Source of the DNA: JACCTH01 sp036556085
Lineage (GTDB): Bacteria; Actinomycetota; Acidimicrobiia; Spongiisociales; ZC4RG35
Length of the DNA stretch: 8,629 nucleotides
Reading direction: 5' to 3'
Assembly: GCA_036556085.1 (NCBI GenBank)
Contig: DATBKE010000072.1
Coordinates: 1 to 8,629 of the forward strand
The translations under genes and the position numbers were made by a program. Shown piece by piece: positions 1 through 6,346 of the stretch. The notes beneath the pieces were generated by a model that had not been told where the DNA came from, ran no database searches, and saw only the letters and a program-made list of their open reading frames with translations. The stretch's first letter is position 1. Each line of letters begins with the position of its first letter.

Positions 1-1
1 C

Positions 2-388
2 CTGGTTCTTCACGACCCGCAACGGGTGTATCTCGCGCCCGACAAGTATTTCTATCCAGGGGACGAGAGCTTTCTCGAGATCATCGGCAAGGTCGCCGAG
101 CTTGATGGAGGTCGGCCAGATTTGTTGGGGTTGAGCGAGGAGTGGGAGGGTGAGCAAGGCCCGGTCGTGATCACCTTTTCGGTAGCTGGGGAGCCGAGTG
201 AGTATCGGATCGAGGCCCCAAAGTATTTCGACCCCGGGCTGATCCGGGAGATCGATCAGGCCCTCGAGGATTCCGATCGAGGCCTCTACGTCACCGACGC
301 CCTGGGGATGCCAAACCTCATCCTCTCGTTGCCGCGGACAACCGCCGAACTCCTTCGACTCCAACGCGGCTGGGAGTTCTTCGCCTGA
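2..388 (+). CDS. Hypothetical protein, C-terminal part (5' truncated by window edge)
   Basis: The reading frame is open from the first bases of the window to a TGA at 386-388, so this is the C-terminal part (about 128 residues visible) of a longer protein. A GTG at 26 could act as a start, but the frame continues upstream with protein-like sequence (LVLHDPQRVYLAPDKY), so a start outside the window is more likely. The product is acidic and soluble-looking, with no signal peptide or membrane segment in the visible part. Two similar short motifs, KYFYPG and KYFDPG, occur about 60 residues apart, each followed by an acidic helix-like stretch. I do not recognise the family. It is convergent with the transporter gene, separated by a hairpin region, and so is not part of the proteasome operon. 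Confidence 0.6.
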   Translation: MVLHDPQRVYLAPDKYFYPGDESFLEIIGKVAELDGGRPDLLGLSEEWEGEQGPVVITFSVAGEPSEYRIEAPKYFDPGLIREIDQALEDSDRGLYVTDALGMPNLILSLPRTTAELLRLQRGWEFFA

Positions 389-402
389 GGTTCGCGTCTG
401 TG

Positions 403-450
403 GGCCGGTAGGGTCGCTGTACGTCCCTAGCAACCCTGGGCCGCGGTTTT
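403..450. terminator. GC-rich hairpin between convergent genes, possible bidirectional terminator
   Basis: An inverted repeat has inner arms at 410-418 (AGGGTCGCT) and 429-437 (AGCAACCCT). It has one non-complementary position, which becomes a G-U pair in minus-strand RNA. Outer GGCC arms lie at 403-406 and 439-442, with a 10-base loop. On the plus strand it is followed by four T at 447-450, which resembles a short intrinsic terminator for the gene ending at 388. On the minus strand it follows the transporter stop codon but has no U tract. The last bases overlap the transporter stop. The structure is clear; termination is inferred. Confidence 0.4.
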
Positions 451-1336
451 AGCCGACTACAGGAGCAGGTTCGACTGCGCGGGTGGGGGCGAGGGCTCCG
501 ATGTAGACCCCGGCGAGGACGACGAGGCCGCCCAGGACCATCGTCAGGGTGATGGGCTCACCGAGCATGATGGCGGCAGCGATCACGGCGGTGAGTGGCA
601 GCACGGCCGCCATATATGAGGCCGAGCCCGCACTCCATCGTTGGATCACGAAGATGTACAGGGCAAACATCACCGCCGAGGCCAGGATCAAATAGGCAAC
701 GGCCCACTGGGTGGCAGCGATCGCCGGCAGCTGCCAGATCTCGCCAAAGGCGAGCGACAAGATCAACAACAAAGCTGCGCCGGCCGCCATCCCGATGCCG
801 TTCGCCACCAGGGGCTTGACCGGAGGGAACATCTTCGCCACCACGGTTCCCTCGGCCGCAATCACGGCTGACGTCAACATCGCCAGCAGTGGCAGCAAGG
901 GGACATTTCCCTCGGCGAAGGGATTGGAGAGGATCGCGATCCCTCCGAGGGTGACGATGGCGCCGATCAACGCCCGCATCCGGAACCGCTCAAGACCATG
1001 GAAGTGGGCCAGGATCACTACGAAGAGCGGCATCGAGGCGAAAATCACCGAGCCGATTCCGGCCGGCAGATAGGAAAGGGCGTAATAGGCAAAGGCGTAA
1101 GCCCCGCCGAAGGAGAGCAGCCCGTAGAGCAAGACCCCGGTGAGCGCTCTGCCCCGCGGTACCTCCTGTTTTCGCAGCACGAACACTGCTGTCAGCAGCA
1201 CGGCGGCGAGGGCAAAGCGGAGGCCTGCCCCGAACATCGGGTCGAGTTCCCGATTGGAAAACCGGACGGCGACGAAGTTGACCCCGCCCAGGAGGACGAA
1301 GGACACGAACGCAACCAGCGTTGCCCGATCGGGCAT
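449..1336 (-). CDS. EamA/DMT-superfamily transporter (10 predicted TM helices)
   Basis: This is a 295-residue, strongly hydrophobic protein with the two-fold repeat of EamA (DUF6) drug/metabolite transporters: roughly residues 5-138 and 148-283, each expected to carry five membrane helices. Typical family features include an Asn near the end of the first helix (GGVNFVAVRFS), an Arg in the second helix region (GLRFALAAVLL) and an LGEPIT motif at 258-263 before the last helix. Its substrate cannot be read from sequence; relatives export amino acids, metabolites or drugs. The ATG at 1334-1336 directly abuts the prcA stop (TAGATG, no gap) and I see no Shine-Dalgarno in front, so translation is probably coupled to prcA. 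It looks like the last gene of the proteasome transcript, since the next gene is convergent. A role in recycling proteolysis products is possible but only a guess. Confidence 0.88.
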   Translation of the reverse strand: MPDRATLVAFVSFVLLGGVNFVAVRFSNRELDPMFGAGLRFALAAVLLTAVFVLRKQEVPRGRALTGVLLYGLLSFGGAYAFAYYALSYLPAGIGSVIFASMPLFVVILAHFHGLERFRMRALIGAIVTLGGIAILSNPFAEGNVPLLPLLAMLTSAVIAAEGTVVAKMFPPVKPLVANGIGMAAGAALLLILSLAFGEIWQLPAIAATQWAVAYLILASAVMFALYIFVIQRWSAGSASYMAAVLPLTAVIAAAIMLGEPITLTMVLGGLVVLAGVYIGALAPTRAVEPAPVVG

Positions 1337-1987
1337 CTAGGAGGCCGGTACTTGCAGTCGTCGAAAAGCCCGCCGTCCGTTTTGACGGTCGAGCACCGCG
1401 GCTTCCCATCCCTCCAGCGGCCTCCCTTCGGCGGTGGCGAAGGCCGCCTGGCCGTGAGCAAGGGCGGCGTCGAGACTCATCCCCTCGGTCCAGCCCTGGC
1501 GGAGACTTTCCACCAGGACATCGGCCTTGCCGCCGATGGCGGCCACCTGGCGCTCGTCGTAGAGCGTGCCGTCGTAGCTCACCCGGTAGAGCCGGTTGGG
1601 ATCGCCCACCTCGGCCACCAGCACCTCGACTTCATACGGCTTGGGCTCGCGAGAGAAGATGGCACCCAACGCTTCGGAAAAGGCGGTGGCGACCGCCTGG
1701 GCGGTGACGTCGTCGCGGCTATAGAGATAGCCCATCAGATCGGCCTGGCGAATGCCGGCCTTGCGGAGCAACTCGAACTCGTTGTATCGACCGACGCCGG
1801 CGAAGGCGATCCGGTCGTAGACCTCGCTGATCTTGCGAAGTGCCGTCGACGGGTTCTCGGCCAGGAGCAAGACGCCGTTGTCGTACTCGAGAGCGGCGAT
1901 TGACCGACCGCGGGCGATGCCCTTGCGCGCAAATTCGGCCTTGTCGCGAACTTGCTGCTCGGCCGGAACATAGAAGTTGAAGCTCAT
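1337..1987 (-). CDS. prcA: 20S proteasome alpha subunit
   Basis: PrcA forms the outer seven-membered rings of the cytoplasmic 20S core, controls substrate entry and receives the ATPase tail. The 216-residue product begins MSFNFYVPAEQQ, matching the gating N-terminus of actinobacterial alpha subunits, followed by ARKGIARGRS and AENPS. Lys52, in RKISEVYDR, aligns with the alpha-subunit lysine known from the M. tuberculosis protein to bind the C-terminal carboxylate of the ATPase. There is no N-terminal catalytic Thr, as expected for an alpha subunit. The C-terminus, ending RRAFRRLQVPAS, is about 30 residues shorter than my recollection of the mycobacterial protein and lacks its disordered tail. 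The ATG overlaps the prcB stop in an ATGA, indicating coupled translation and balanced subunit supply. The preceding Shine-Dalgarno is weak. Confidence 0.96.
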   Translation of the reverse strand: MSFNFYVPAEQQVRDKAEFARKGIARGRSIAALEYDNGVLLLAENPSTALRKISEVYDRIAFAGVGRYNEFELLRKAGIRQADLMGYLYSRDDVTAQAVATAFSEALGAIFSREPKPYEVEVLVAEVGDPNRLYRVSYDGTLYDERQVAAIGGKADVLVESLRQGWTEGMSLDAALAHGQAAFATAEGRPLEGWEAAVLDRQNGRRAFRRLQVPAS

Positions 1988-2778
1988 CTAATCGCCGACA
2001 CCGCCTTCTCAGCCGCGGGCTTGACCTCGTCGTCGGAAAGCTCACGCACTCCTTCGGCATCGATCACAATCACGGTGGGAAAGATGCCACGTCGCAAGTC
2101 AGGCCCGCCGGTGGCGGTGTCCTCCTGGGCGGCGGCCACCAGGGCCCCCACCGCCAAGTCAACCGCGCTCGGTTCTTCGAGCGCCTCGCGGAAATTGCTG
2201 CGGAGGTAGGACTTGGCGAGGCTGGCGCCCGAGCCGGTGGAGCCAAAATCGTTCTCCTCGTAGCGCCCTCCGACCACGTCATAGGTATAGAGCCGGCCCC
2301 GGCCGGTGAGCTGGTCGTAGCCGGCGAAGAGGGGGACCACCACCAGCCCCTGGAACGCCATCGGCAACTGGTTGCGGACCAGTCGAGCGAGGAAGACGGC
2401 CTTACCTTCCAGCGAGAGCCGGGAGCCCTCGATCTTCTCGTAGTGCTCGAGCTCGACCTGAAAGAGGCGGACCATCTCGATCGCCAATCCGGCCGTCCCG
2501 GCGATAGCCACGGCCGAGAACATATCGGAGGGAAAAACCTTGCGAATTTGGCGATGGGCCACCTGATTCCCTTCGGTGGCCTGGCGATCGCCCACCATCA
2601 CCACTCCCTCTTGGTAACGGAGGGCAAGAACGGTTGTCCCCTCCGGCGCCCGGAGCTCGTGCGGCTCCTTCGGCAGCTCCAATGGAGTTGTGTGTCCGAG
2701 GGTCTTTAAGAGATCGCTGAAGCTGGATCCGGGGCTGGGGATGTCAAAGAGGAGGGGCAGGCTCGGGCCCTTGGTCAC
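1984..2778 (-). CDS. prcB: 20S proteasome beta subunit (catalytic, Thr protease)
   Basis: PrcB is the proteolytic subunit of the two inner rings. It is made as an inactive precursor that cleaves itself to expose an N-terminal Thr. The 264-residue product has a 47-residue propeptide followed by Gly47-Thr48-Thr49 (APEGTTVLAL). Taking Thr48 as mature Thr1, the catalytic residues fall exactly in place: Asp17 in VGDRQ (precursor Asp64) and Lys33 in IRKVF (precursor Lys80). Other family signatures are IAGTAGLAIE, ELEHYEKIEG and the C-terminal half motif GSGASLAKSYLR. The start is GTG at 2776-2778, overlapping the pup stop as GTGA. A Shine-Dalgarno-like AAGG lies seven bases upstream, inside the last codons of pup. 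The protein appears intact and active. Confidence 0.97.
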   Translation of the reverse strand: MTKGPSLPLLFDIPSPGSSFSDLLKTLGHTTPLELPKEPHELRAPEGTTVLALRYQEGVVMVGDRQATEGNQVAHRQIRKVFPSDMFSAVAIAGTAGLAIEMVRLFQVELEHYEKIEGSRLSLEGKAVFLARLVRNQLPMAFQGLVVVPLFAGYDQLTGRGRLYTYDVVGGRYEENDFGSTGSGASLAKSYLRSNFREALEEPSAVDLAVGALVAAAQEDTATGGPDLRRGIFPTVIVIDAEGVRELSDDEVKPAAEKAVSAIR

Positions 2779-2957
2779 TCGCCGCCCTTCTGGATGTAGT
2801 TGCGCACGAATTCTTCGGCGTTCTCCTCGAGCACCTGATCGATCTCATCCAAGAGCTCATCGAGCTTCTCGTCCGACTCGCGCTCTACCGGCAGCGCCTC
2901 TTCCTCGGTGTCCTGTTCGGCTTCTTTTGATCGACGGCTCTGTTCGCGTTCAGCCAT
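2775..2957 (-). CDS. pup: Prokaryotic ubiquitin-like protein Pup, GGE type
   Basis: Pup is a small disordered tag joined through the side chain of its C-terminal Glu to lysines of proteins destined for the proteasome. The 60-residue product is very acidic, and its second half (DELLDEIDQVLEENAEEF, then VRNYIQKGGE) is the conserved part that folds as a helix against the ARC coiled coil and is read by PafA and Dop. It ends Gly-Gly-Glu, not Gly-Gly-Gln, so it should be ready for ligation without deamidation. Two ATG codons stand in tandem (2958-2960 and 2955-2957). The GGAGG at 2964-2968 is six bases from the second and only three from the first, so I chose the second; the alternative adds one Met. 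It overlaps dop by one base (or four) and prcB by four. Confidence 0.96.
   Translation of the reverse strand: MAEREQSRRSKEAEQDTEEEALPVERESDEKLDELLDEIDQVLEENAEEFVRNYIQKGGE
2786..2789 (-). promoter_or_regulatory. Shine-Dalgarno for prcB inside pup
   Basis: The minus-strand AAGG within AAGGGCGG lies seven bases before the GTG start of prcB. It is formed by the codons for the invariant Lys-Gly-Gly near the Pup C-terminus, so the coding constraint on Pup also supplies the prcB ribosome binding site. The motif is visible; its use is inferred. Confidence 0.45.
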
Positions 2958-4435
2958 CATTGTCCTCCAAGCAGTGCAATCAATCCGGCCGCGTCGTCCG
3001 CCGAATCGAGAATGGCGCCCACCCGGGAGCGGTCACCCTTCAGCGGTTCCATCATAGGAATTCGTTTGAGATGGGTTTCGCCGGTATCAAAGACGAGCGA
3101 ATCCCAGTTAGCCGCCACCAGCGAGCCCGGAAAACGGGAAACGCAGCGCCCGCGGAAATAGGCCCGGGTTCGCTCGGGTGGTTCCACTTCGGCTTTGGCC
3201 AGCTCGGCATCCCCGAACATGCCTTGCATGGCTCCACGCTCGACCAGCCGCCGATGCAGACTGCGCTCGGGATCGACATCGTGGTACTGCAAATCGAGAG
3301 CGCGCAGCTTGGGATTGTCCCACCCCAGGCCATCCCGCTCGACGTAGCCTTCGAGCAGCCGCTTCTTGGCCGCCCAGTCGAGCCGATCGGCACAGCGCAT
3401 CGGATCTTCCTCTAGATCAGCCAATACTTGACCCCAGGCGGCGATGAGGGCATGAGCCTGCTCGTCATCGGTCTCGGCCTCGACATACTTGCCAAGCCAC
3501 TCGTGATATCGCCATTGCAATTCGAGGGCGGTGGCCGAGCCCCCGTCATCGAGCGGGAGCGGGCGGTGCATTTCGAGATCGTGGCTCACTTGCCAACAGG
3601 AATCGACCGGATTGGCGAGGTCAAGCGGGTCGGGGAGGGCGCTGTCCTCCAGGGCCGAGAGCAACAGGGCCATGGTCCCCATCTTGAGGAGGATCTGAGG
3701 CTCGGAGAGGTTGGCATCGCCGATGATCACGTGCAGCCGGCGGTACTTGCTGGGATCGCCATGGGGCTCGTCACGGGTGTTGATGATGGGCCGCTTCAAG
3801 GTGGTCTCTAGCCCCACCTCCTCCTCGAAGAAGTCGGCGCGCTGGGTGAGCTGGAACGGGACCTCGGGGCGTCCGTTCTCGGATCCCACCTTCCCGGCGC
3901 CGGTGAAGATCTGGCGAGTGACGAGGAAAGTGGTGGCGTAGCGGATTACCTCGCCAAAAGGTGTCTCCCGGGAAAGGAGATAGTTCTCGTGTGCGCCATA
4001 GCTGTTGCCCTTGCCGTCGGAGTTGTTCTTGTAGATCGACATCCGCTGGCCGGGAGGAAGCAACTCGGCCGCGGCGGTTGCAGCCCGGTGCATGACCAAC
4101 TCGCCGACCTTGTCATAGAGGGTGGCCTCGACGGGATCGAAGCATTCGGGGCCGGAGAACTCGGGATGGGCATGGTCGACGTAGAGCCGGGCGCCGTTGG
4201 AGAGAACGGCATTGACCAATGCGCCCTCGGGATCGGCTACTCCATAACCCTCGTGCCCGAAGCCGCGGGCATCGCGGCCCGGCGATTCCTCTTCGTAGGA
4301 CCACTGCACCCGCACCCGGCGGCCTGGATATGAGTTGACGAGTTGGGTCGAGGCCAGGGCGGGGTTGAAGTCCCGAGCCCCCCGGATCGAGATTCCGTAC
4401 TCGGTCTCGGTGCCGAGCACCTTGTGGATGGCCAT
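2957..4435 (-). CDS. dop: Depupylase/Pup deamidase Dop
   Basis: Dop hydrolyses the isopeptide bond between Pup and its target and, in GGQ organisms, deamidates Pup. It belongs to the carboxylate-amine/glutamine synthetase-like fold, shared with PafA, and acts in the cytoplasm with ATP as cofactor. The 492-residue product has the N-terminal metal/nucleotide motif LGTETEYGIS (7-16) and the ESPGRDARGF region (50-59). It also has the YVDHAHPE motif with the catalytic Asp at residue 87, then YKNNSDGKGNSYGAHENYL and ETTLKRPIINTRDEPH. DARGF plus an inserted loop before NGARLYVDHAHPE identifies it as Dop rather than PafA. That loop (about 20 residues, HEGYGVADPEG) looks shorter than the mycobacterial Dop-loop as I remember it. 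The C-terminus is LIALLGGQ. The ATG lies three bases after the arc stop with only a weak Shine-Dalgarno, suggesting coupling. Confidence 0.95.
   Translation of the reverse strand: MAIHKVLGTETEYGISIRGARDFNPALASTQLVNSYPGRRVRVQWSYEEESPGRDARGFGHEGYGVADPEGALVNAVLSNGARLYVDHAHPEFSGPECFDPVEATLYDKVGELVMHRAATAAAELLPPGQRMSIYKNNSDGKGNSYGAHENYLLSRETPFGEVIRYATTFLVTRQIFTGAGKVGSENGRPEVPFQLTQRADFFEEEVGLETTLKRPIINTRDEPHGDPSKYRRLHVIIGDANLSEPQILLKMGTMALLLSALEDSALPDPLDLANPVDSCWQVSHDLEMHRPLPLDDGGSATALELQWRYHEWLGKYVEAETDDEQAHALIAAWGQVLADLEEDPMRCADRLDWAAKKRLLEGYVERDGLGWDNPKLRALDLQYHDVDPERSLHRRLVERGAMQGMFGDAELAKAEVEPPERTRAYFRGRCVSRFPGSLVAANWDSLVFDTGETHLKRIPMMEPLKGDRSRVGAILDSADDAAGLIALLGGQ
2964..2968 (-). promoter_or_regulatory. 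Ribosome binding site deciding the pup start
   Basis: A strong GGAGG lies within the last codons of dop. It is six bases before the second of two tandem ATG codons and three before the first, which favours the second as the pup start. It is the clearest Shine-Dalgarno inside the block, consistent with high Pup synthesis. Confidence 0.6.
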
Positions 4436-4438
4436 CGC

Positions 4439-6160
4439 CTAAAGGTACTGGCCCCCGGTGACTGCTTCGATCAATCGGCTCTCGCCCTCGCCGGAGATGA
4501 GAGTGCGGACGTAGACGATTCGCTCCCCCTTCTTGCCGGAGATCTTCGCCCAGTCGTCGGGGTTGGTGGTGTTGGGGAGGTCCTCGTGCTCGCGGAATTC
4601 CTGTTTGATGGCAGCCTGGAGATCCGACCGGCGGATACCACTCGCTCCGCCGGCGATCTGGCGCTTGATGGCATCCTTCTTCGCCCGCCGGACGATGTTC
4701 TCGATCATCGCCCCGGAGGCGAAGTCGCGGAAGTAGAGCACCTCCCGATCGCCGTTGGCGTAGGTCACCTCGAGGAATCGATTCTCTTCTCCATCGGAGT
4801 ACATCGCCGCCACCGTTGAGTCGATCATCTCCGACAGCATGCGGTCGACGTCGCCCTCGGCGGCGGCGAGCTCGTCGGAATCGAGGGGCACGTCCGGAGT
4901 GAGGTAGATGCTGAAGATCTCTCGCGCCGCCACCGGGTCGGGCCGGCTGATCTTGATCTTCACGTCGAGTCGGCCGGGGCGGAGGATGGCGGGATCGATC
5001 AGGTCTTCGCGGTTGGAGGCGCCGATGACGATGACGTTCTTGAGGGATTCGACGCCGTCGAGCTCGGAGAGGAGCTGGGGAACGATGGTGGATTCGACGT
5101 CGGAGCTGATGCCGCTCCCCCGGGTACGAAAGAGCGAGTCCATCTCGTCAAAGAAGACGATAACCGGCACGCCTTCTTCCGACTTCTCCTTGGCCCGCGA
5201 GAAGATCAATCGAATCTGACGCTCCGTCTCACCCACCCACTTGTTGAGCAGCTCCGGCCCCTTGATGTTGAGGAAGTAACTGCGGGCGTTGGGCTGACCC
5301 GTTCGGTCTGCCACCGCCTTGGCCAGGCTGTTGGCGACCGCTTTGGCGATGAGGGTCTTCCCGCATCCAGGCGGGCCGTACAGAAGAATTCCCTTGGGTG
5401 CGACGAGCCCGTAGTCGGCGAAGAGATCGCGATGGACGTATGGCAGCTCTACCGCGTCGCGGATGTCCTCGATCTGACTGGCGAGACCTCCGACCTGTTC
5501 GTAGCTGATGTCGGGGATCTCTTCGAGGACGAGCTCTTCGACCTCGGGCCGAGCGAGGCGCTCGGTGACCAGCCCGGCCCGCGGGTCGACCCGGACGAAG
5601 TCGCCAGCACGAATCTTGACGTCCTGCATCGAATCGGCCACCGACACCACCCGCTCGTCATCGGTATGAGCAATGACGACGATGCGACCGTCCTCGAGGC
5701 GTTCCCGCACCCGCACCACGTCGCCGTTGGGGTCGTAGGACCGCACATCGATGATCGAGAAGCTTTCGTTGAGCAATACCTCCTGGCCTTTTTGCAAAAG
5801 CTTGACTTCGACATTCGGTTGCGCGGCGACTCGCAGCTTGCGATTGCCCGAGATGAGATCGACGGTGCCGTCATCGTTGACATTGGTGACGGTTCCGAAG
5901 CTGTTTGGTGGCGAGGTGAGCTTGTCGACTTCGGCTCGCAAGACCGCGAGCTGTTCTCGCGCTTCCTCGAGAACCGTCGCCAACCGATCGTTCTGAGCAA
6001 TGGCTCGACTCAATTTCTCTTGCGAGTCGGAGAGTCGCATTTCGAGATCTTGCACGCGGCGGGGAGCATCCTGAAGACGGCGACGGAGGCTGACTACCTC
6101 GTCTTCCAAGACCGCCATCTGGCGTCTCAGCTCAGATGATTCCTCATTGATCGGACTCAT
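4439..6160 (-). CDS. arc: Proteasome-associated AAA+ ATPase ARC/Mpa
   Basis: This hexameric unfoldase recognises pupylated proteins and feeds them into the 20S core. The 573-residue product has an N-terminal coiled coil (about 5-82) that binds Pup and two OB domains (about 86-205). An AAA+ module follows from about 218, with Walker A GPPGCGKT (262-269), pore loop KWVGE (307-311) and Walker B VIVFFDE (333-339). Sensor Asn383 and LRPGR (393-397), which includes the arginine finger, complete it. It ends in GGQYL, the tail that docks into alpha-ring pockets; Lys52 of the neighbouring PrcA is the expected partner. A TTG at 6161-6163 is in frame directly before the ATG, but AGGAG at 6167-6171 is six bases from the ATG and three from the TTG, so the ATG is preferred. 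It is probably the first gene of the proteasome transcript, with its own promoter in the 5' gap. The mycobacterial name is mpa. Confidence 0.97.
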   Translation of the reverse strand: MSPINEESSELRRQMAVLEDEVVSLRRRLQDAPRRVQDLEMRLSDSQEKLSRAIAQNDRLATVLEEAREQLAVLRAEVDKLTSPPNSFGTVTNVNDDGTVDLISGNRKLRVAAQPNVEVKLLQKGQEVLLNESFSIIDVRSYDPNGDVVRVRERLEDGRIVVIAHTDDERVVSVADSMQDVKIRAGDFVRVDPRAGLVTERLARPEVEELVLEEIPDISYEQVGGLASQIEDIRDAVELPYVHRDLFADYGLVAPKGILLYGPPGCGKTLIAKAVANSLAKAVADRTGQPNARSYFLNIKGPELLNKWVGETERQIRLIFSRAKEKSEEGVPVIVFFDEMDSLFRTRGSGISSDVESTIVPQLLSELDGVESLKNVIVIGASNREDLIDPAILRPGRLDVKIKISRPDPVAAREIFSIYLTPDVPLDSDELAAAEGDVDRMLSEMIDSTVAAMYSDGEENRFLEVTYANGDREVLYFRDFASGAMIENIVRRAKKDAIKRQIAGGASGIRRSDLQAAIKQEFREHEDLPNTTNPDDWAKISGKKGERIVYVRTLISGEGESRLIEAVTGGQYL

Positions 6161-6166
6161 CAACTA

Positions 6167-6171
6167 CTCCT
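6167..6171 (-). promoter_or_regulatory. Ribosome binding site of arc
   Basis: AGGAG on the minus strand lies six bases before the ATG at 6158-6160. It selects that ATG over the adjacent upstream TTG. Confidence 0.65.
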
Positions 6172-6205
6172 GGACTTTCTTCCCTGACGCGCCCACCTGT
6201 TTGGC

Positions 6206-6211
6206 AGTATA
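6206..6211 (-). promoter_or_regulatory. Candidate -10 box of the arc-dop-pup-prcBA promoter
   Basis: The minus strand reads TATACT, five of six matches to the housekeeping -10 consensus. It would place transcription start near 6199 and give a leader of about 38 bases before the arc ATG. No convincing -35 sits 16-18 bases upstream (AATGGA there), which is common in Actinobacteria. A TTGACT at 6258-6263 is too far away to pair with it. It could pair only with a poor -10 (GATAGC/ATAGCA near 6234-6240). The sequence is visible; promoter activity is inferred. Confidence 0.45.
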
Positions 6212-6241
6212 CGAAGCGACCTATTTATTCCATTGCTATCG

Positions 6242-6255
6242 GTTCGACCCCGAAC
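6242..6255. repeat. Perfect inverted repeat upstream of the arc promoter, possible operator
   Basis: GTTCG (6242-6246) and CGAAC (6251-6255) are separated by four bases. The repeat is centred about 40 bases upstream of the candidate -10 box, and it lies entirely in the spacer if the TTGACT at 6258-6263 acts as a -35. Its half-sites resemble those of the actinobacterial SOS box but in reversed order. It could be a regulator site, a small RNA hairpin or chance. Confidence 0.3.
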
Positions 6256-6312
6256 TCAGTCAATAGGTTCCCGGTCCCGTCCCCATTTTTCGCTCGTTCT
6301 ATGGGCCGCAAT

Positions 6313-6343
6313 CCGCGCTGGACGCGGTCCACAACCCTGGGTT
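6313..6343. terminator. GC-rich hairpins after serB, possible weak terminator
   Basis: Directly downstream of the serB stop on the minus strand lie several short perfect inverted repeats. These are CCGCG/CGCGG (6313-6317 and 6323-6327), the competing TGGAC/GTCCA (6319-6323 and 6327-6331), and AACCC/GGGTT (6333-6337 and 6339-6343). There is no T tract, so any termination would be inefficient and some read-through from serB into arc is possible. Confidence 0.25.
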
Positions 6344-6346
6344 CGC

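Noticed and set aside
431..440. CAACCCTGGG occurring both here and at 6332-6341
   Set aside because: A ten-base match in GC-rich intergenic DNA with no longer shared flank; chance is the simplest explanation.
3428..4333. Long plus-strand open frames opposite dop (and similarly opposite prcA, arc and trmI)
   Set aside because: They are antisense shadows of strongly supported genes, common in GC-rich DNA, and their products lack domain-like sequence.
2957..4435. Assignment of this gene as pafA (Pup ligase)
   Set aside because: PafA and Dop share the fold, but the DARGF segment, the inserted loop before the DHAHPE motif and the position between arc and pup fit Dop.
6237..6255. Plus-strand T-arm-like hairpin (TCGG-TTCGACC-CCGA), hinting at a tRNA or tmRNA
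   Set aside because: The loop matches the T-loop pattern, but no acceptor, D or anticodon stems can be built around it, and the stem is only four pairs.
6242..6255. LexA/SOS box
   Set aside because: The actinobacterial SOS box is CGAAC-N4-GTTCG; here the half-sites are in the opposite order, GTTCG-N4-CGAAC.
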